The notes: generated by a model from the letters alone, not told the origin. A stretch of DNA of 64,000 nt from Gracilaria gracilis (GCA_030374805.1 JARGSG010000200.1:806001-870000), one strand, 5' to 3'; positions 32,611 to 44,601 are shown, counted from the stretch's first letter. Numbers and translations are program-made.

Positions 32611-33978
32611 TTGGATTCCCGATTCGTTTATTCAATTAAGAATCCTGGCACCCCTGATGAACTATTCAAAGCTCGACTCGTAGCACAAGGTTTTTCTGAC
32701 AAGGATCAGAATTATTTAGTACATAATGCCACCACAATAAGGCATAGTACGGTTCGCCTTATCCTATCGATCGCAGCGATTTTCGGTTGGAAGGTATGGA
32801 GCCATGATGTCACTCAGGCGTACATACAAAGCAGTCAGAACCTAGCAAGAGAAGTATACTTGAAACCTCCTAAGGAAATGAATTTATCCGAAGGAACTAT
32901 GCTTCAATTAATTAAACCTCTCTACGGTTTACCAGACGCTAGTGATTACTGGAATGTAACCATCATGGATCACATCCGTAACGATCTCCAAATGAACCCA
33001 ATGAAAGGAGACATTTCCGCGTTTTACAGACGCAAACACGACGCCTTAATTGGACTACTTGGATCCTACGTCGACGATTCAATCATCACTGGGGACAGAG
33101 AGTTTCTCCACATTAGTGAGAAAACATTGGAACGTTTTGAATCCCGGGAAAGGGAAATGGATAGTTTCAAGTTCGCTGGAACGCAAGTGGAAACTGGAAA
33201 TGGAAGTTATGTAATTCACCAGAAGGACTTTTTGAACAGGCTACTCCCGCTCAATGACTCAGGAAGCTACACAGAGTTTCGTTCCAAGAGAGCACAATTA
33301 GCTTGGCTCGTTTATTCCTACCCACACATTTCCTTTTATGTGAACAAATGTGCACAACTTACTGCAGAAAAGTTTACCATAAAAGATGGGAAAAGAATGA
33401 ACAAAATGATAAAGCAGATTAAGAACGCTGATCCGCTTTGCATGAAGTTCGTAAAACTGGATTTGGAATCACTACATATTAGGATATATAGTGACTCTTC
33501 GTTTGCTAATAATGATGATCTCAAATCCCAACTGGGATATATTATCTTACTGGCCGATAAGTACAACAATTGCAATATCGTTAAGTTCAAAAGCTACAAG
33601 AGTCGCCGTGTTGTGAGATCAGTATTTGGAGGTGAGGTGTTTGCATTTGCAGATGCATTTGACAGTGGTTTTACTTTGAAAAATGATTTAGCACGTATAC
33701 TTGGAAGGGATATACCGATCAAAATGTTCACGGATTCAATGAGTCTTTTCAATGTCATAACCAAGTCATCTGAGACTGCTGAAAAGCGTTTGCTCATTGA
33801 CATAAGCTCAGTGAGAGAATCCTATGACCGCCATGAAATTTCGGACGTTGGTTTTCTTCGCTCGGAATATAATCCGTCAGATTTATTCACTAAGTTAACT
33901 AAGAATAATGTTTTTGAAAACATATTACTTTGCAACAAAGTTGAGCATTTGACGGAGCAGTGGGTTGTTAGAGATTGA
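32611..33978 (+). CDS. Copia-A reverse transcriptase and RNase H
   Basis: RT of the copia type: KARLVAQGF, WSHDVTQAYIQS, IKPLYGLPDA, and the catalytic Y-V-D-D near residue 151. RNase H follows (IYSDSSFANNDD as the first Asp motif, GGEVFAFADAF, then FTDSMSLFN). Together these copy element RNA into DNA and remove the RNA strand. Confidence 0.88.
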   Translation: MDSRFVYSIKNPGTPDELFKARLVAQGFSDKDQNYLVHNATTIRHSTVRLILSIAAIFGWKVWSHDVTQAYIQSSQNLAREVYLKPPKEMNLSEGTMLQLIKPLYGLPDASDYWNVTIMDHIRNDLQMNPMKGDISAFYRRKHDALIGLLGSYVDDSIITGDREFLHISEKTLERFESREREMDSFKFAGTQVETGNGSYVIHQKDFLNRLLPLNDSGSYTEFRSKRAQLAWLVYSYPHISFYVNKCAQLTAEKFTIKDGKRMNKMIKQIKNADPLCMKFVKLDLESLHIRIYSDSSFANNDDLKSQLGYIILLADKYNNCNIVKFKSYKSRRVVRSVFGGEVFAFADAFDSGFTLKNDLARILGRDIPIKMFTDSMSLFNVITKSSETAEKRLLIDISSVRESYDRHEISDVGFLRSEYNPSDLFTKLTKNNVFENILLCNKVEHLTEQWVVRD

Positions 33979-34031
33979 AACATTTAATGATATATGGTTT
34001 ACAATATAATCTTGTTTAGAAAGAGAGCGAA

Positions 34032-34261
34032 TGTAGCCATATTAGGCGCCAGCCCAACTGCGTGGGTGGCACCTTGCAGGAGATTACCGCAACGGGAATC
34101 ACAGACGTAGACAGACTGTCTTTGTCTTCCTAGCAGTAGTCGTAGAGTAGTATAAAAGTAAAGACAGAGATGCAACTCTCTTCTGACGAGTACACACACT
34201 CAGTCATCATCAACATCAAGTTTCATTTATTCAACAGTTCAATTGCGCATCTTGCGCCACA
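34032..34261 (+). repeat. Copia-A 3' LTR
   Basis: 230 bp, preceded by the purine tract GAAAGAGAGCGA and followed by the CATGA target duplication. Two differences from the 5' LTR. Confidence 0.95.
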
Positions 34262-34266
34262 CATGA
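34262..34266. other. Target-site duplication of Copia-A, right copy (CATGA)
   Basis: Perfect match to 27484-27488. Confidence 0.9.
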
Positions 34267-37200
34267 CACGCGGCCGCTGTGACCGCGCAGCGGCTCGCCT
34301 ACGGCGCGCGCACTGCGCACGTCCCACGCGCGAACCGTCATGTCCAAACCGCCAGACACAAGCCGCCGCCCGTCCGCGCTGAACGAAACTTTTCGCACCG
34401 CGCCCTTGTGCCCACGTAGCACCTCTGGAAGTAGCACGCCGCTCTCGCCGTCCCACAGCCGAATCGTCCCGTCCCACGACCCAGACGCGATTCGCTTCCC
34501 GTCCGTACTCACGGCCAAGCACCGTATCGCATCGTCATGCCCATCTTCACCGTCGCTCTCCGTCTCCGCCTGCCTGCCTCTCATGTCCAACACCCGAACG
34601 GTTCCGGTGTTATCCGCACAAAATTTATCTGAGCCGTCTTCAGATACTCCCACGTACCAAACTGGTTCCCCCACGCCAAGGACTGTCGTCACCGCGCCCC
34701 CATTCGCAGATTCCCACAACCCAAACGCTCCATCGAACGATCCCCATAGAATCTTGGTGTCTTTTGCAGCAAACGCTACACTTGTCACCTTATCTCCAAT
34801 CTGAGCAACGCCCAAGCATCTTCCAGTTTCTGCATTCCAAATCCGAATACTTCCATCGTATGATCCGGAGGCAATCATTTCCCCATTGTCACTGAATGCC
34901 ACACTCTCTACCTCATCTTCATGCCCCAATAGCGCCTCACTAACCACCTCTTCCTTCTCTACGTTCCATACCCATATCGTGCCGTCACTCAATCCACACA
35001 CAACCTTTCTTGCACTCCCACTAACAGCAACACAACGAACTCTCTCTTTTCTCCCGGTTATCATTTCACGAGGCGCGTCACGGCCCTGCAGGTCCCACAC
35101 TAATACCTTTCCACTGCCAGAAAGCCCACAAGCAACCCATCTTGAGTCCTCGCTTACACAAATGCAAGAAGTCGAAGTCGTGCTCTGTCCTATCACAGAC
35201 CCCGCACTCAACTCAGCGTCCCACTTCTTCACATCACCGTCTTCATCCACACATACAACTGTTTCTCCATCGTTTGACATTGCAGCCTTCTGAAAACTTC
35301 CTACCATTTCCACTGTGTTTTGACTTCCATACTTCACATTATACTTCACTACTCGCATAATATCATTCCAAGAGTGGCAGAGCACCCTTAGATCGTTCCC
35401 CTTCTTCATCACTCCATAAGTAATCCCTCCTACTGAAATGCTCTCCAAAACAGCCCCTCCTGCAGCTGTCAAGAAGCCTTTCTTTGCCTTCAACCATGGT
35501 CTCTCAGCAATCTCTTCAACCTCCCTCAAAAACTTCCGTGTAGTCTCGCATTTCTCCGAGTACGCCACCAAACGCGCGTACAGTTGAAAGTGTGCTTCTC
35601 GAGAGTTCTCCAACACAGCCTGGTAACTCAATCGTACTGCATGTGAAATTACTCCCAGAGCCCTCTTCTCCTTCTCCTTTCCTTCCATATCACAACAATC
35701 TACAGCCTGCTTACCGATGCAAATGTCACTCTCAACGCCAAAAACTCCACCAGTCCGCATACGCTTCACCACCCATTGCGGTTTCAAAAGCAACCAAATC
35801 AACTCTTCATACTCTCCAGCTTCATGCAGCAGTCGGCAAATGTTGTCTTCGAGATATCCGTCTTCATCTACTACGTTCCACCATTCTCTTCTCTTCCGCG
35901 CGGTTGTACAGTCCACAACTGCTAGTGCGCCTGCAACTTCCTCCCCCTTCAAGTGTGATTTCAAACAACATAGTCGCTTGAGCTTGAACCAAGCACAACA
36001 GCTTCTGCTTTGTCTCTCATCAGGAATCATAGGAACGTTCTTCGCTTCAGATTCAACAGCAGCCTCACTGCCCCTACAGTAGTTCTCCAACAAGCGCTTA
36101 AAATGCTGTTGCTTATCGTCCTTCGTCTCGAACAAGAGCGCGTCAAGAATGTCATCGTGAACACGCAGCACAGAACTCAGCTCGCCCTTGTTCTCCGGGA
36201 TGGTGACATCAACAACTGCAACTGAGCGGAGCGCTTTCATCACTTCCATTGCCCTCGTATCATCTCTCAACCCCCAGAGTCTTCTAAGCATCGACACGGG
36301 CACCTCTTGTTGCTTCTGAAGTACACACAAAGATCGATGCATCTCCCGAATGGACATCTGCTTTTCTGCCTTCTCCCAGCGAAGTTCTAGTACGGCGATA
36401 GAAGCGTTTATAACATTGCGCACAGGTCCATATCCCGTCAACTCGCCCTCAATCATCGTGCCCGGTTCCTTCTGCAGTTTTTCATGATACAAATGCAGAG
36501 CATCTTCTTTTTGTCCCTTCAATACTGAAAAGTACTCTCGAACGCCTGACCCCGTCATCGCGAGCAGTAGAGGAATACCCGCACATGCTTTTAGTATGCT
36601 CGTCAACGCGTCTAAGTTCACCTTCCTTCCGATGGTGCAGTGCATTAAATCAGAGTGTTTCAAAAACATAACTCTCGAAGCTTCAGCTTTCCTTGGTCCA
36701 AACGTTATGGTCTTATCAGCTTCCTTGGCAAATTCTGTTTCCCTGGTTGTATACACAAGACGGCTGTCTGCGTTAATCATATCAGCCAGTACGTGGAATA
36801 TATTAGCGTCGAATCCGTTTGCCTTCCAGATATCATCAACAAGAAACAGACATTTGTGCTCAGAGAACCACTCTCCTGCCAAATCAACGGCTCTCTGTAG
36901 TTTCACACTGCGTATTTTGGATCCAAGCATTCTATTGCCTGTTTTCTCAACCATATGGGCTATCTGCTTAATCAGATCATCGATTCCAGCATCCTTGCCC
37001 AGCATCATGAACTGTACACCATCCGGGAATCTCAACTGAACACCCGGAACATCTTTCAAGCCCCGAAGGGCACAGCTCTTCCCAACTCCACCTCGACCAG
37101 TAGCCACAACTGCCAGCACTTTATGTGCTGAACGTTGGAGTACAGCCGCCTTCAACTCTCCCTCAAACGTATCAACGGATTCGTAGTCTAGAGTTAGTCG

Positions 37201-37680
37201 CGATGGGTTGGACGGAACAGTGCCACATGGTCTGAATTTTGGTTCTCTTTCAGACGACGGTTCACCTGTCTGCACTCTAGTTACTCGCTCCCTTTCTTCA
37301 ACAGCAGCAAACTCAGCAAACTCTTTCTCGATGCCCTCCACCTGGGCCAGGATTTGGTCTGCTCGTCGCACTTGATTGAACAGAGTAGCGTTCGGAACAG
37401 TTTGTGACAGTGACATACATTTCTCCTTCGCCCACTGCAGTTTGGTTCTCCACCTGAGCAGAGTGTCCGGCGGAAAGTCTTCACAAAGTGATTGACTCAT
37501 GCTGGCGTCCACGCATTTAAGATCCTGGTCTAGCAATTGCTGAACGAGTTGCAACCTGCTGCGATTGTCTGAAGCCAAGTGGTGGCGATGCATGGTAGAC
37601 ATGGCCTTGTCTTCCCCGTAAGTGAGCAAGCCTGGCGCAGCGGTGGCGACGGCTGCGGCTGCGGAGATTGGATCGGCCAT
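34267..37680 (-). CDS. NB-ARC-WD40 (NLR-like) protein, 5' part
   Basis: About 1140 codons of a single-exon gene. Domains: N-terminal helical region (about residues 25-135); NB-ARC with P-loop GRGGVGKS (195-202), Walker B LFLVDDIW (278-285), a sensor-like RLVYTTRE (307-314), GIPLLLAM (368-375) and an MHD-like VHD near residue 505; a helical middle part with a CCAWF...CC patch; then about eight WD40 repeats from about residue 790 (KKWDAE, VLVWDLQG, IWVWNVEK, IRIWNAET, IRLWDGES, VRAWDVRS). This is an APAF1-like layout: a nucleotide switch with WD40 sensor, used in cell death or immune sensing. The gene continues at 26940-27488 but is split by Copia-A; the split copy would end a few residues into the LTR, losing the final blades. 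Confidence 0.9.
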
Positions 37681-37776
37681 TTGAAACTTGGGTTAGAGAA
37701 TGTAAAGCACTTCCCAAGCAGATGGGGCTGGGAGACTGAATGAGGTGGCGTACGTGAGATGGAAACGGTAGCGTGG

Positions 37777-37783
37777 TTTTATA
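37777..37783 (-). promoter_or_regulatory. TATA box of the NB-ARC-WD40 gene
   Basis: TATAAAA on the reverse strand, about 97 bp before the ATG at 37680. Confidence 0.55.
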
Positions 37784-37830
37784 CAGAGAAGCGTAACGAT
37801 TTGTCGGAGTTGGCATAGTTGGTATCTTGC

Positions 37831-37923
37831 ATTGTCGCCTGGTTCTCAGGGAAATATCGTTACGGACTGGAAGATATCGATATTTTCCCTCAAGTGAGGG
37901 AAAATATCGTGTATAACCCTTAT
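37831..37923. repeat. Dispersed repeat, copy 2, upstream of the NB-ARC-WD40 gene
   Basis: 54 of 56 bp match 11483-11538. Just beyond lies a perfect 12-bp inverted repeat (37879-37890 and 37897-37908, GATATTTTCCCT with its complement around CAAGTG) that copy 1 lacks. Copy 2 sits within 250 bp of the gene start, behind the TATA box. Confidence 0.65.
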
Positions 37924-38359
37924 GTACAGGAGGCTCCGGGAACCACATCAACCCCTCGACCAAGTTCTCTTTGACATCGCTCGCATGCGAACATGAGTTT
38001 GTCGCTGTGCCAAAGAACAAACGCGGGTAGGGTAGTCTTCCAACATCTCTTCATTCAGTCCTCTTCTTGCCACAGCACGAACATAATAAAACATTCGCGA
38101 TTCTGACAATGCAACTACACAGCGATGCTCAGCGGCAATTTCTTTCCTATTACGCTCATCTTTTGCAGCTGCATGTTTTGCTATATTATGATCCAACTTT
38201 TCCCTGGCTGGACGCATAGCATTTAGAAATGTGATTACACACTCTTTAGTTGTATTAATAAAAATAGTTATTAATACCATTTGGCACAATAACAGCATCG
38301 TTTCTAAACTCAGAACTCCTGACTTTCTTCCTCTTTGCTTCATACAAATCAGCTAGTTC

Positions 38360-39618
38360 TTATCCAAAGATTAAACTACATGTCTCCTCTGCACTCTCCA
38401 AACTAGATACGTTCAGCAGCTTCTTGATATCCAGGGGCCATGCACCAGATCTTCGAAACCCTGACTTTATATTTTTCCTGGTAAAGGCATCATAGTACGC
38501 ATGCTTCAGCAAAGCGCGGTTTTCAAAAGTATCAAACTTCTCGTAGTGATCCAGCGCAATGCAGCCCAAATACACCTTGTTCAACCCCTCTTTAAAAGCC
38601 CCAAACATAACAACATCCTAGGGCTGCGCTTTTCCCGAGATGTGTGCACGTAGAGCGTACACTTCTATTCCGTTCCGCAGAAACAATTCTAACACGGACA
38701 CACTCAAATGAGCTCTGTATTCATCATAAGTCAACAGCACTTTGCGGATGTCTGCGCTCAAGAAATTAGTGTGCGCAACAAAGCATGCCGCCCAACTTAA
38801 AAATTTGCACTGTCTACATCTTCAACATCTTCTTGGACAGCACAACAGCTGTTACTAGGCAGATCACATAGCGGCGTCTCAAATGTTTCGCTTCTATTCC
38901 TCACGATTTTTCGCACCGGTAATCTCCTGCCTTTAAATATAAATAGCGGCGGCCCAACTTCTCCCTCGGCACTGAAAACTGGAATCATCGTAACTCTGTT
39001 TTTGTAAGCAAGATCTTGTAGACGAACATCACGGGAACTATGTCGCGCCGGTAACTGCTTTGCAGCTGTTTCCGCGTTGATATCTTTGTCCGGAGTTGCA
39101 GCGCTCAACCAGATTGAACAACCTAGTAACATCAATGTCTAGATCGTCCACGAGTTTTTCCAAAGTCGAAAATGTGTAGAAAGATAATCGGCGTTAACTG
39201 CGCGAAAGCGACTTCCTTCCTGCTGTGTGGGGTTCCCGAACTTTAGCTGTGGCTTATGGCGCTGTCAAAAGCTTCGCATCCACGACCGTCCCGGAACACA
39301 ATTTTTAAATGGGAGCTTCCGCTGGCGGGAGAAATTCAACTCTTGAAATAACAATGTTATCGCCTCCTGGAGATGCAGTTGTGTCAGTGGAACTCCTTTA
39401 TTAGCAAAATACAGCAAGAACTCTACCAGCCTTTGCTTTTCTGCCGTCGAGAGAGCTGGTTTTCGTCCTGGTTCTTGTGTTGCTGTCGTCATACGGCTGT
39501 GTAGGGTGGAGTAGGATACCTTGTGTTTCTTTGCCGCTGTTTGGTGTGACATTTTAATTTTCTTATCTTTTATCGCCTGAGCAAGGCAAGCGTCCAAAGC
39601 AATGTTTTTGGATGGCAT
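38360..39618 (-). pseudogene. Decayed pogo/Tigger-type (DDE) transposase
   Basis: Reading from 39618 downwards: an N-terminal helix-turn-helix of the Psq/CENP-B kind (ASP-like TAAKKHKVSYSTLHSRM, then GRKPALSTAEKQRLVEFLLYF), a DDE-core piece (RVTMIPVFSAEGEVGPPLFIFKGR at about 39010-38920), the second Asp region (LLTYDEYRAHLS near 38720), and the QPLD segment followed by FGAFKEGLN and GFRRSGAWPLD. The frame is broken: the pieces lie in different phases and the leucine of the QPLD motif is a TAG (about 38612). These enzymes cut and paste DNA at TA sites. No terminal inverted repeats were found. A basic reverse-strand frame at 37948-38343 may be part of the tail. The 37681-37947 stretch is the NLR promoter region. 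Confidence 0.75.
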
Positions 39619-40739
39619 TTTGTTTCGCGAATGGCGATTTGTTGGTCAGTATTGAACGGCACTGAGCTAATGGTGCTCGTAATGGTGCGCAATTGAGTTT
39701 TGGAACGGTGAGAAGCACGCCATTATGGTTTGAAACGTCGAGAAAGCGATTCAAATGAAAATATTTTAAATTTATCCACGGTTTTTCAATAAAACGGGCT
39801 AATTGTAGGCCCGATATGGAGTTTCGAATGGAATGCAACGTTTAAATATGGTTTGTAGGATAGTTTTGGTATCTGCGACCCTGTCTACCGTTCGATACAG
39901 TGTCCATATATTGCCGTCCCCCCTTTACACCGCATCCGCCTCTTAGGCTCCTCTGTCTACGTAAGCACCACTGCCTCCGCAGTGAGTGGCTGAGACAGGA
40001 GATATCGTGCACTAGTAAGCACCTCATTGTTTATTGTAAGTAGAAATTCGTTTAGAGTCTAGTTTTGAAGGTTTGATTGCGTATAATAGGGCCGGAGCGG
40101 TCGCATCTCGACCAACTCCTGCTACACCACTTCCGCTTCGACAAACTCCCACCAGCCTTCTCTCAGAGCAGACTCTATCTTGCTCTCCTTTTCTTGTCAA
40201 CCCCCCCGCCAACATCTCCTTTCCCTTAAAGGCTTCGTCTCCCGCTGCCCCTTCACATAGGACTCTGTAGCACATCCTTTCACTGGGTTGTTGTTGATCT
40301 TGGGATTTGAGGGCCTCACTTTTCGTGGTAGACCTACGTCTTGGTTCTGCTAGTGGTAGTTTTTGTCCGTCGCTGTTGTTTAGCTACGATCCGCCTGCAC
40401 TAGACCTAATGCTTTGGTCGTGCTGTGGTTTGTGCTTGCTACACACTCGTGCTTGGTTGCTGCTACTGTAAATTTATTTTCTGTGGACTGTAGGCTCTTG
40501 CCTAGTATCTCTACGCTGCGTGTTGGGCTGGTACTCTCGAGAGCACTTCCTGTCGTGTCCCCTTCCTTTTTTGTTTGTGTCCACCTGCCCTTGGGCTTTT
40601 CATTACCCCCACCGTTTCTTCCATCAAAATGGTGTTCTCAGATACGTACTCCGCACGTACACGTTACCCTTTCTGACGTAGAAATTAGCATTGCTTTATC
40701 TCCAGAGTTGTACGACAGCGTTAGTCCAAAGTTCGCTTA
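39619..40739. other. No clear gene; pyrimidine-rich stretch
   Basis: T/C-rich on the forward strand from about 40030, with a forward frame (40414-40740) of unclear worth that ends at the MITE. An ATG in a good context (ATCAAAATGGTG near 40629) opens only a short frame. This could be the leader of an unrecognised element or of a lost gene. Confidence 0.4.
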
Positions 40740-41043
40740 GGGCATCCCCACCGGTATGCGCAAAGCCTATACTCTAGAACTGGTTGGTTCGTGAGAGGTG
40801 CTACAGGAAAATACAGGGGCACACCTGTAGCGAAATATGCCCAAAGCTTAGGGATCCACCCCAAAAGTGTTGTCGTTTAGTCCGATATCCCTTAAAAATC
40901 AATCAAAACAATTGGTTTAGGACGGCGTTTGCACTATGTTTTGACAGCATATACACGTCATCGTACGAGGGGCCACCCCCGGTCCTAAAACTAACCGGCT
41001 AACATTTTAGGCTTTGGTCGTGGTCTAACCGGTGGGGATGCCC
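40740..41043. mobile_element. Tourist/Harbinger-like MITE, 304 bp
   Basis: Perfect 16-bp terminal inverted repeats (GGGCATCCCCACCGGT and its complement), flanked on both sides by TTA (40737-40739 and 41044-41046), the usual PIF/Harbinger duplication. Inner inverted pieces (CAAAGCCTA and TAGGCTTTG) extend the symmetry. No coding capacity. The tips resemble plant Tourist ends in type. Confidence 0.85.
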
Positions 41044-41049
41044 TTAGTA

Positions 41050-43935
41050 TGCTTCTTTAAAGGCACACCAATTATCCCAGCAGCTCTTCCCCGGGAGCTT
41101 CTGGAAGAGCTCTGTGCCGGTTTTGTTGTTCTTGAACCATCCCTTCTACACTGCAGACGATGAACTTCGACTCAATGACCGAAGCTCATGCGAAAGTTAT
41201 GGGCCCAGGATAGGATCTCTCTCCGAGCAACATTTTAGTACCACCGAAACTACACGCGACACTGACAAACTCTTATGTCCCGAAGCCATGTACTAGTGGC
41301 CCGATACCCTACAGGCGGAGATTTGCGCGCAAGTGGTGCTGCTTCCACACTCGGTATCCGTCTATATCGTTCTTTAGCGTTCTCAAAGAAGAGAGTCGTC
41401 AAAAAGGCTGTTTGCACAATTGAAATCTTGCTGACACCGCCATCCAATGATACCCCAATCAACCAGATGGAGGTTGTACAAAAAATTCTCAGCCTGATAG
41501 CACGAGAATCTACTGTCCACCGTTTGCGCAGAATTGTATGCTTGTACAAAGAGATAACTTGTTGCAAATGCAAGACGGGAGATTCTATCGCTGATTATAT
41601 CAAACGATTCGCGGGACCAGTCTCTCCTATCCGGACCTCACGAAGTCGGAGCAGGATTCAAGTGACAGCCAGAACTTTGCCATCATACTACTCCTGAACG
41701 CAAGCCTGACGTCACATACGTTTACCAACATAATGAGGAACCTCGTGGTGTCAGTGAAGTCCAGAACCTCAAATGACAACTCCATAATTTTTTTATCTAG
41801 ACTTCGTATCAAGAAGATCAAAGATATCCTGCCAAGCGCTGGGATAAGGGCGCTCAGCGACATCGAGATGTTCGAATTGTCTGAATCCGTTACCGCAATT
41901 GATGCATTTATTGCACAACATGAGAAAGCCTACGAAGGCGAAGAAGTGTGCTCGTGGATAGGTATGCAGGGTTCAATCTGAGCATTGGGGGAAGCAGGTT
42001 TAGAAGAGAAGGACCTCGAAGACAAATTACCAAAGGATCTTGCTTCTAACCCGAATACCAATACGTACCTCAACTCCAACAAGTTCAAAAAGAACCGGAA
42101 GCGTATGCGCGATTCACATGGATATAATAGTAGTGCATCTAATAACGGCACACAAAACGAAGAGAAACGGAAAACTAAGGAAAACAATCAGAAACCCGAT
42201 AATGGGTTCAAACGGTATGAAGTTGGAAATAACAAACGTCCTCGCGCCGCCAAGGCACCCAACGGGGCGGAGAAACGTTTTTTTGGTTACGGGATTCCGG
42301 TTTACCCGAAACCGATCTGAATCCCATCCTAGATGAGGGTAGCCTCATATCCTCCGGAGGTGTCATCTCCGCTATGAGATTATGAGAAGCTCTAAACGTC
42401 AAGTTTGACCCTATAGGGCGAGGAGCACATATCGACGTGGCTGGGGTCATAATTATATTGACTCCAAAAAGGTCGCTTGTTCATGGACTTTATCAATCTA
42501 AGGCATCAACAACCAACTCTTGGAGTCAACTTTTGATTTGTTCGAAGGCCACTCTCCCCTAACCGTCGGTGTGGACGTCAAACGACACAGCGTAGTGGAT
42601 TTTTGTGAAGAGCCGTGTACGCTGACCATCAAGAGACCTACTGACTCGGAACCGAAGGTACTCGAGATCTATATGAGATCCAAATACAGCATACGACGCT
42701 CGAGCCCACATCGTCCTCAAACTGACAATGGGTGCGCTCCTAACAACTTGCGGCAATGACGTAAGACGATGTACATTAGCAAAGAGGTTACATAGGCTTA
42801 CGCCCGCGCCACCGAGCGAGATCACCGCCCTTTGCGAACGAGCTGGAATGGGTTCGGAACAGCTGAAGAAAGAAATTGAAGCACCCCAAAGAATCGCCAC
42901 ATCTGTGCCGAATCTGGGACACCTCTACCATTGAAAAAGATATGCATAACCCATGTTAACCAAGCCTTCGACGTAGAATTACAGGTCGACTACATGTTCT
43001 GCATGATCAGAGATACGAAATACCTGGTTCTGAATATTACGGATTGTGGTACGGGATACTCAGAAACAGCCATCGCAAAGAATCGGAAAGCACGTACATT
43101 CATATCGGTAATCGAAACGGAATGGTTGAATCGACACGGAGCTCCCAACGCATTGTCAGCTGAAGATGAGTATAATTCATGAGAGACGCGCAGGCTTCTG
43201 TCGGGTCGAGATATCAAATTCAAAGCCCGTCCATAAGGCGACATAATAAGAGAGAAATCGTAGAACGTAAGAACGGCACAATTAAGCGATTCCTCGAACG
43301 GTTACAAAGAAGAAGACGCTCAAATCCGACAGAACTATACTGTCTACAGCTATCTTTTTGTCGAGTTTCTTCACAGGCTCCAAGTGGTTAAGTTCTTTCA
43401 AACTGGCCAAAGTGTATGCCCTTTCGATCTTCGGAGCTCCACGACGTTTGGTTACAGAAGAACTGTTGGCTGCCTACACCTAACAAGCAGCCACCAGCAC
43501 CAGGGCTCTGCAAAGAACGATGATAGCTCGCGACCATTCGAACCTGACCGAAGCGTCTATAAAACAGAGACAAGAGGTTTTCTTGTACTTCAAAACGACG
43601 GCACATAACGTATCAGACGAGTGGCGCTCAGCTACCGTCGCAAAACCCGGAACGCACATCGTGGAAGTACGTCGAATACCTGACGGACCAATATCCCGTA
43701 TCGCATACGAGGATATCCGTCTACGTCCGACCTCAGACCTAGCACGCAAACTGAGTGAAGGTCTGATGGAAGACTTCATTGATCTTACCTTGTTATCTGA
43801 CTCGGATGGGGAACGAGTAGAGATGCAGGACGTGGCATCACTTATGATCACAAACACCACCAATCGGGAGCGCGTTTGGGAGGATATGGGAGGCTACACC
43901 AACGAGCTACTCAATAGATCTTCTACGTAGTTAGT
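41050..43935 (+). mobile_element. Copia-B copy 1: old, truncated Ty1/copia element
   Basis: Matches the left two thirds of Copia-B copy 2: end of an LTR with its hairpin, gag (near 41275-42300) and integrase (near 42730-43330). It stops at about 43935, next to the YR retroelement, without reverse transcriptase, RNase H or 3' LTR. Broken at many places and clearly older than copy 2. The left end lies against the TTA duplication of the MITE. Confidence 0.8.
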
Positions 43936-43959
43936 AAGATGACAGACAAATAAGGAATG

Positions 43960-44167
43960 TTATTCCACTTCATTCACTTGCCAGAACTAGGAGAGTTTAC
44001 TGCCTCCTCTGAACTTTAATTACGTTCAAAGTTGCGTAAAGTCTGCAATCGCAACCAGACCAGTTTTTTCGTCGGAGAACCGGCACACTATGTCAATTGC
44101 CAGGCAATCGAAGGTTAGGGCGCCCCTGCGCGAGTGGCTTGCGCAAACTACAGTTGCCTGTCGTCTT
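43960..44167 (-). repeat. YR element repeat B2
   Basis: About 208 bp, matching B1 at 44599-44806. Shared blocks include ATTCCACTTCATTCACTT and GTTGCGTAAAGTCTGCAAT. Confidence 0.8.
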
Positions 44168-44240
44168 AATTGACGCTGTAGAACTAAAGAAAAGAATTAT
44201 CTGATATGGTACATATCGTACTGGGTAGGCGGGGGGCAGG

Positions 44241-44601
44241 TGAAAGAAAATAAGGCTGAGATTCTGTGTCTGTGAATGAGGCGTGATGCCAAAAGGTATT
44301 ATGATGCAGTGGCTGAAGGCGTCGGAGTATATGAACAGATTTTGCACAGTCCTGCTGGCGCAATGGTAGGTTGCACTGTCAAAGAAAATTTGGAGGTGGC
44401 CAAGAGCCACCCACAAAGTGCAGTAGAGAACGGTGAATATCCCGAAAAGAGTGAAATCTGAAGTAAAACATATCAGATACGACCACCAAATCAGATATGC
44501 AACCTAAAGGAGAACCTCTCTGCATTACAATATGGAATCAAGAGAGTGATTTCCCGTTACTGAACGTTCCAATAAACCATCACCTTTTGTTAGCCCATTA
44601 T
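44241..44601 (-). repeat. YR element repeat A2
   Basis: About 360 bp, matching A1 at 61633-61991 in the same orientation. Shared blocks include GGCTGAGATTCTG, ATCAGATACGACCACCAAAT and CTCTCTGCATTACAATATGG. Confidence 0.85.

Larger units (their letters stand above)
27489..34261 (+). mobile_element. Copia-A: Ty1/copia retrotransposon, young insertion in the NB-ARC-WD40 gene
   Basis: 6.77 kb with 230-bp LTRs that differ at two positions, and a perfect 5-bp target duplication (CATGA). Parts in order: leader with a proline-rich zinc-finger reading frame, gag with CCHC knuckle, protease, integrase, reverse transcriptase with Y-V-D-D, RNase H, a purine tract (GAAAGAGAGCGA) and the 3' LTR. Integrase before reverse transcriptase gives the Ty1/copia order. 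The coding part is broken at several places, although the LTRs are nearly identical; it may have been moved by a partner element. LTR divergence of about 0.9% marks a recent insertion. Confidence 0.93.
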
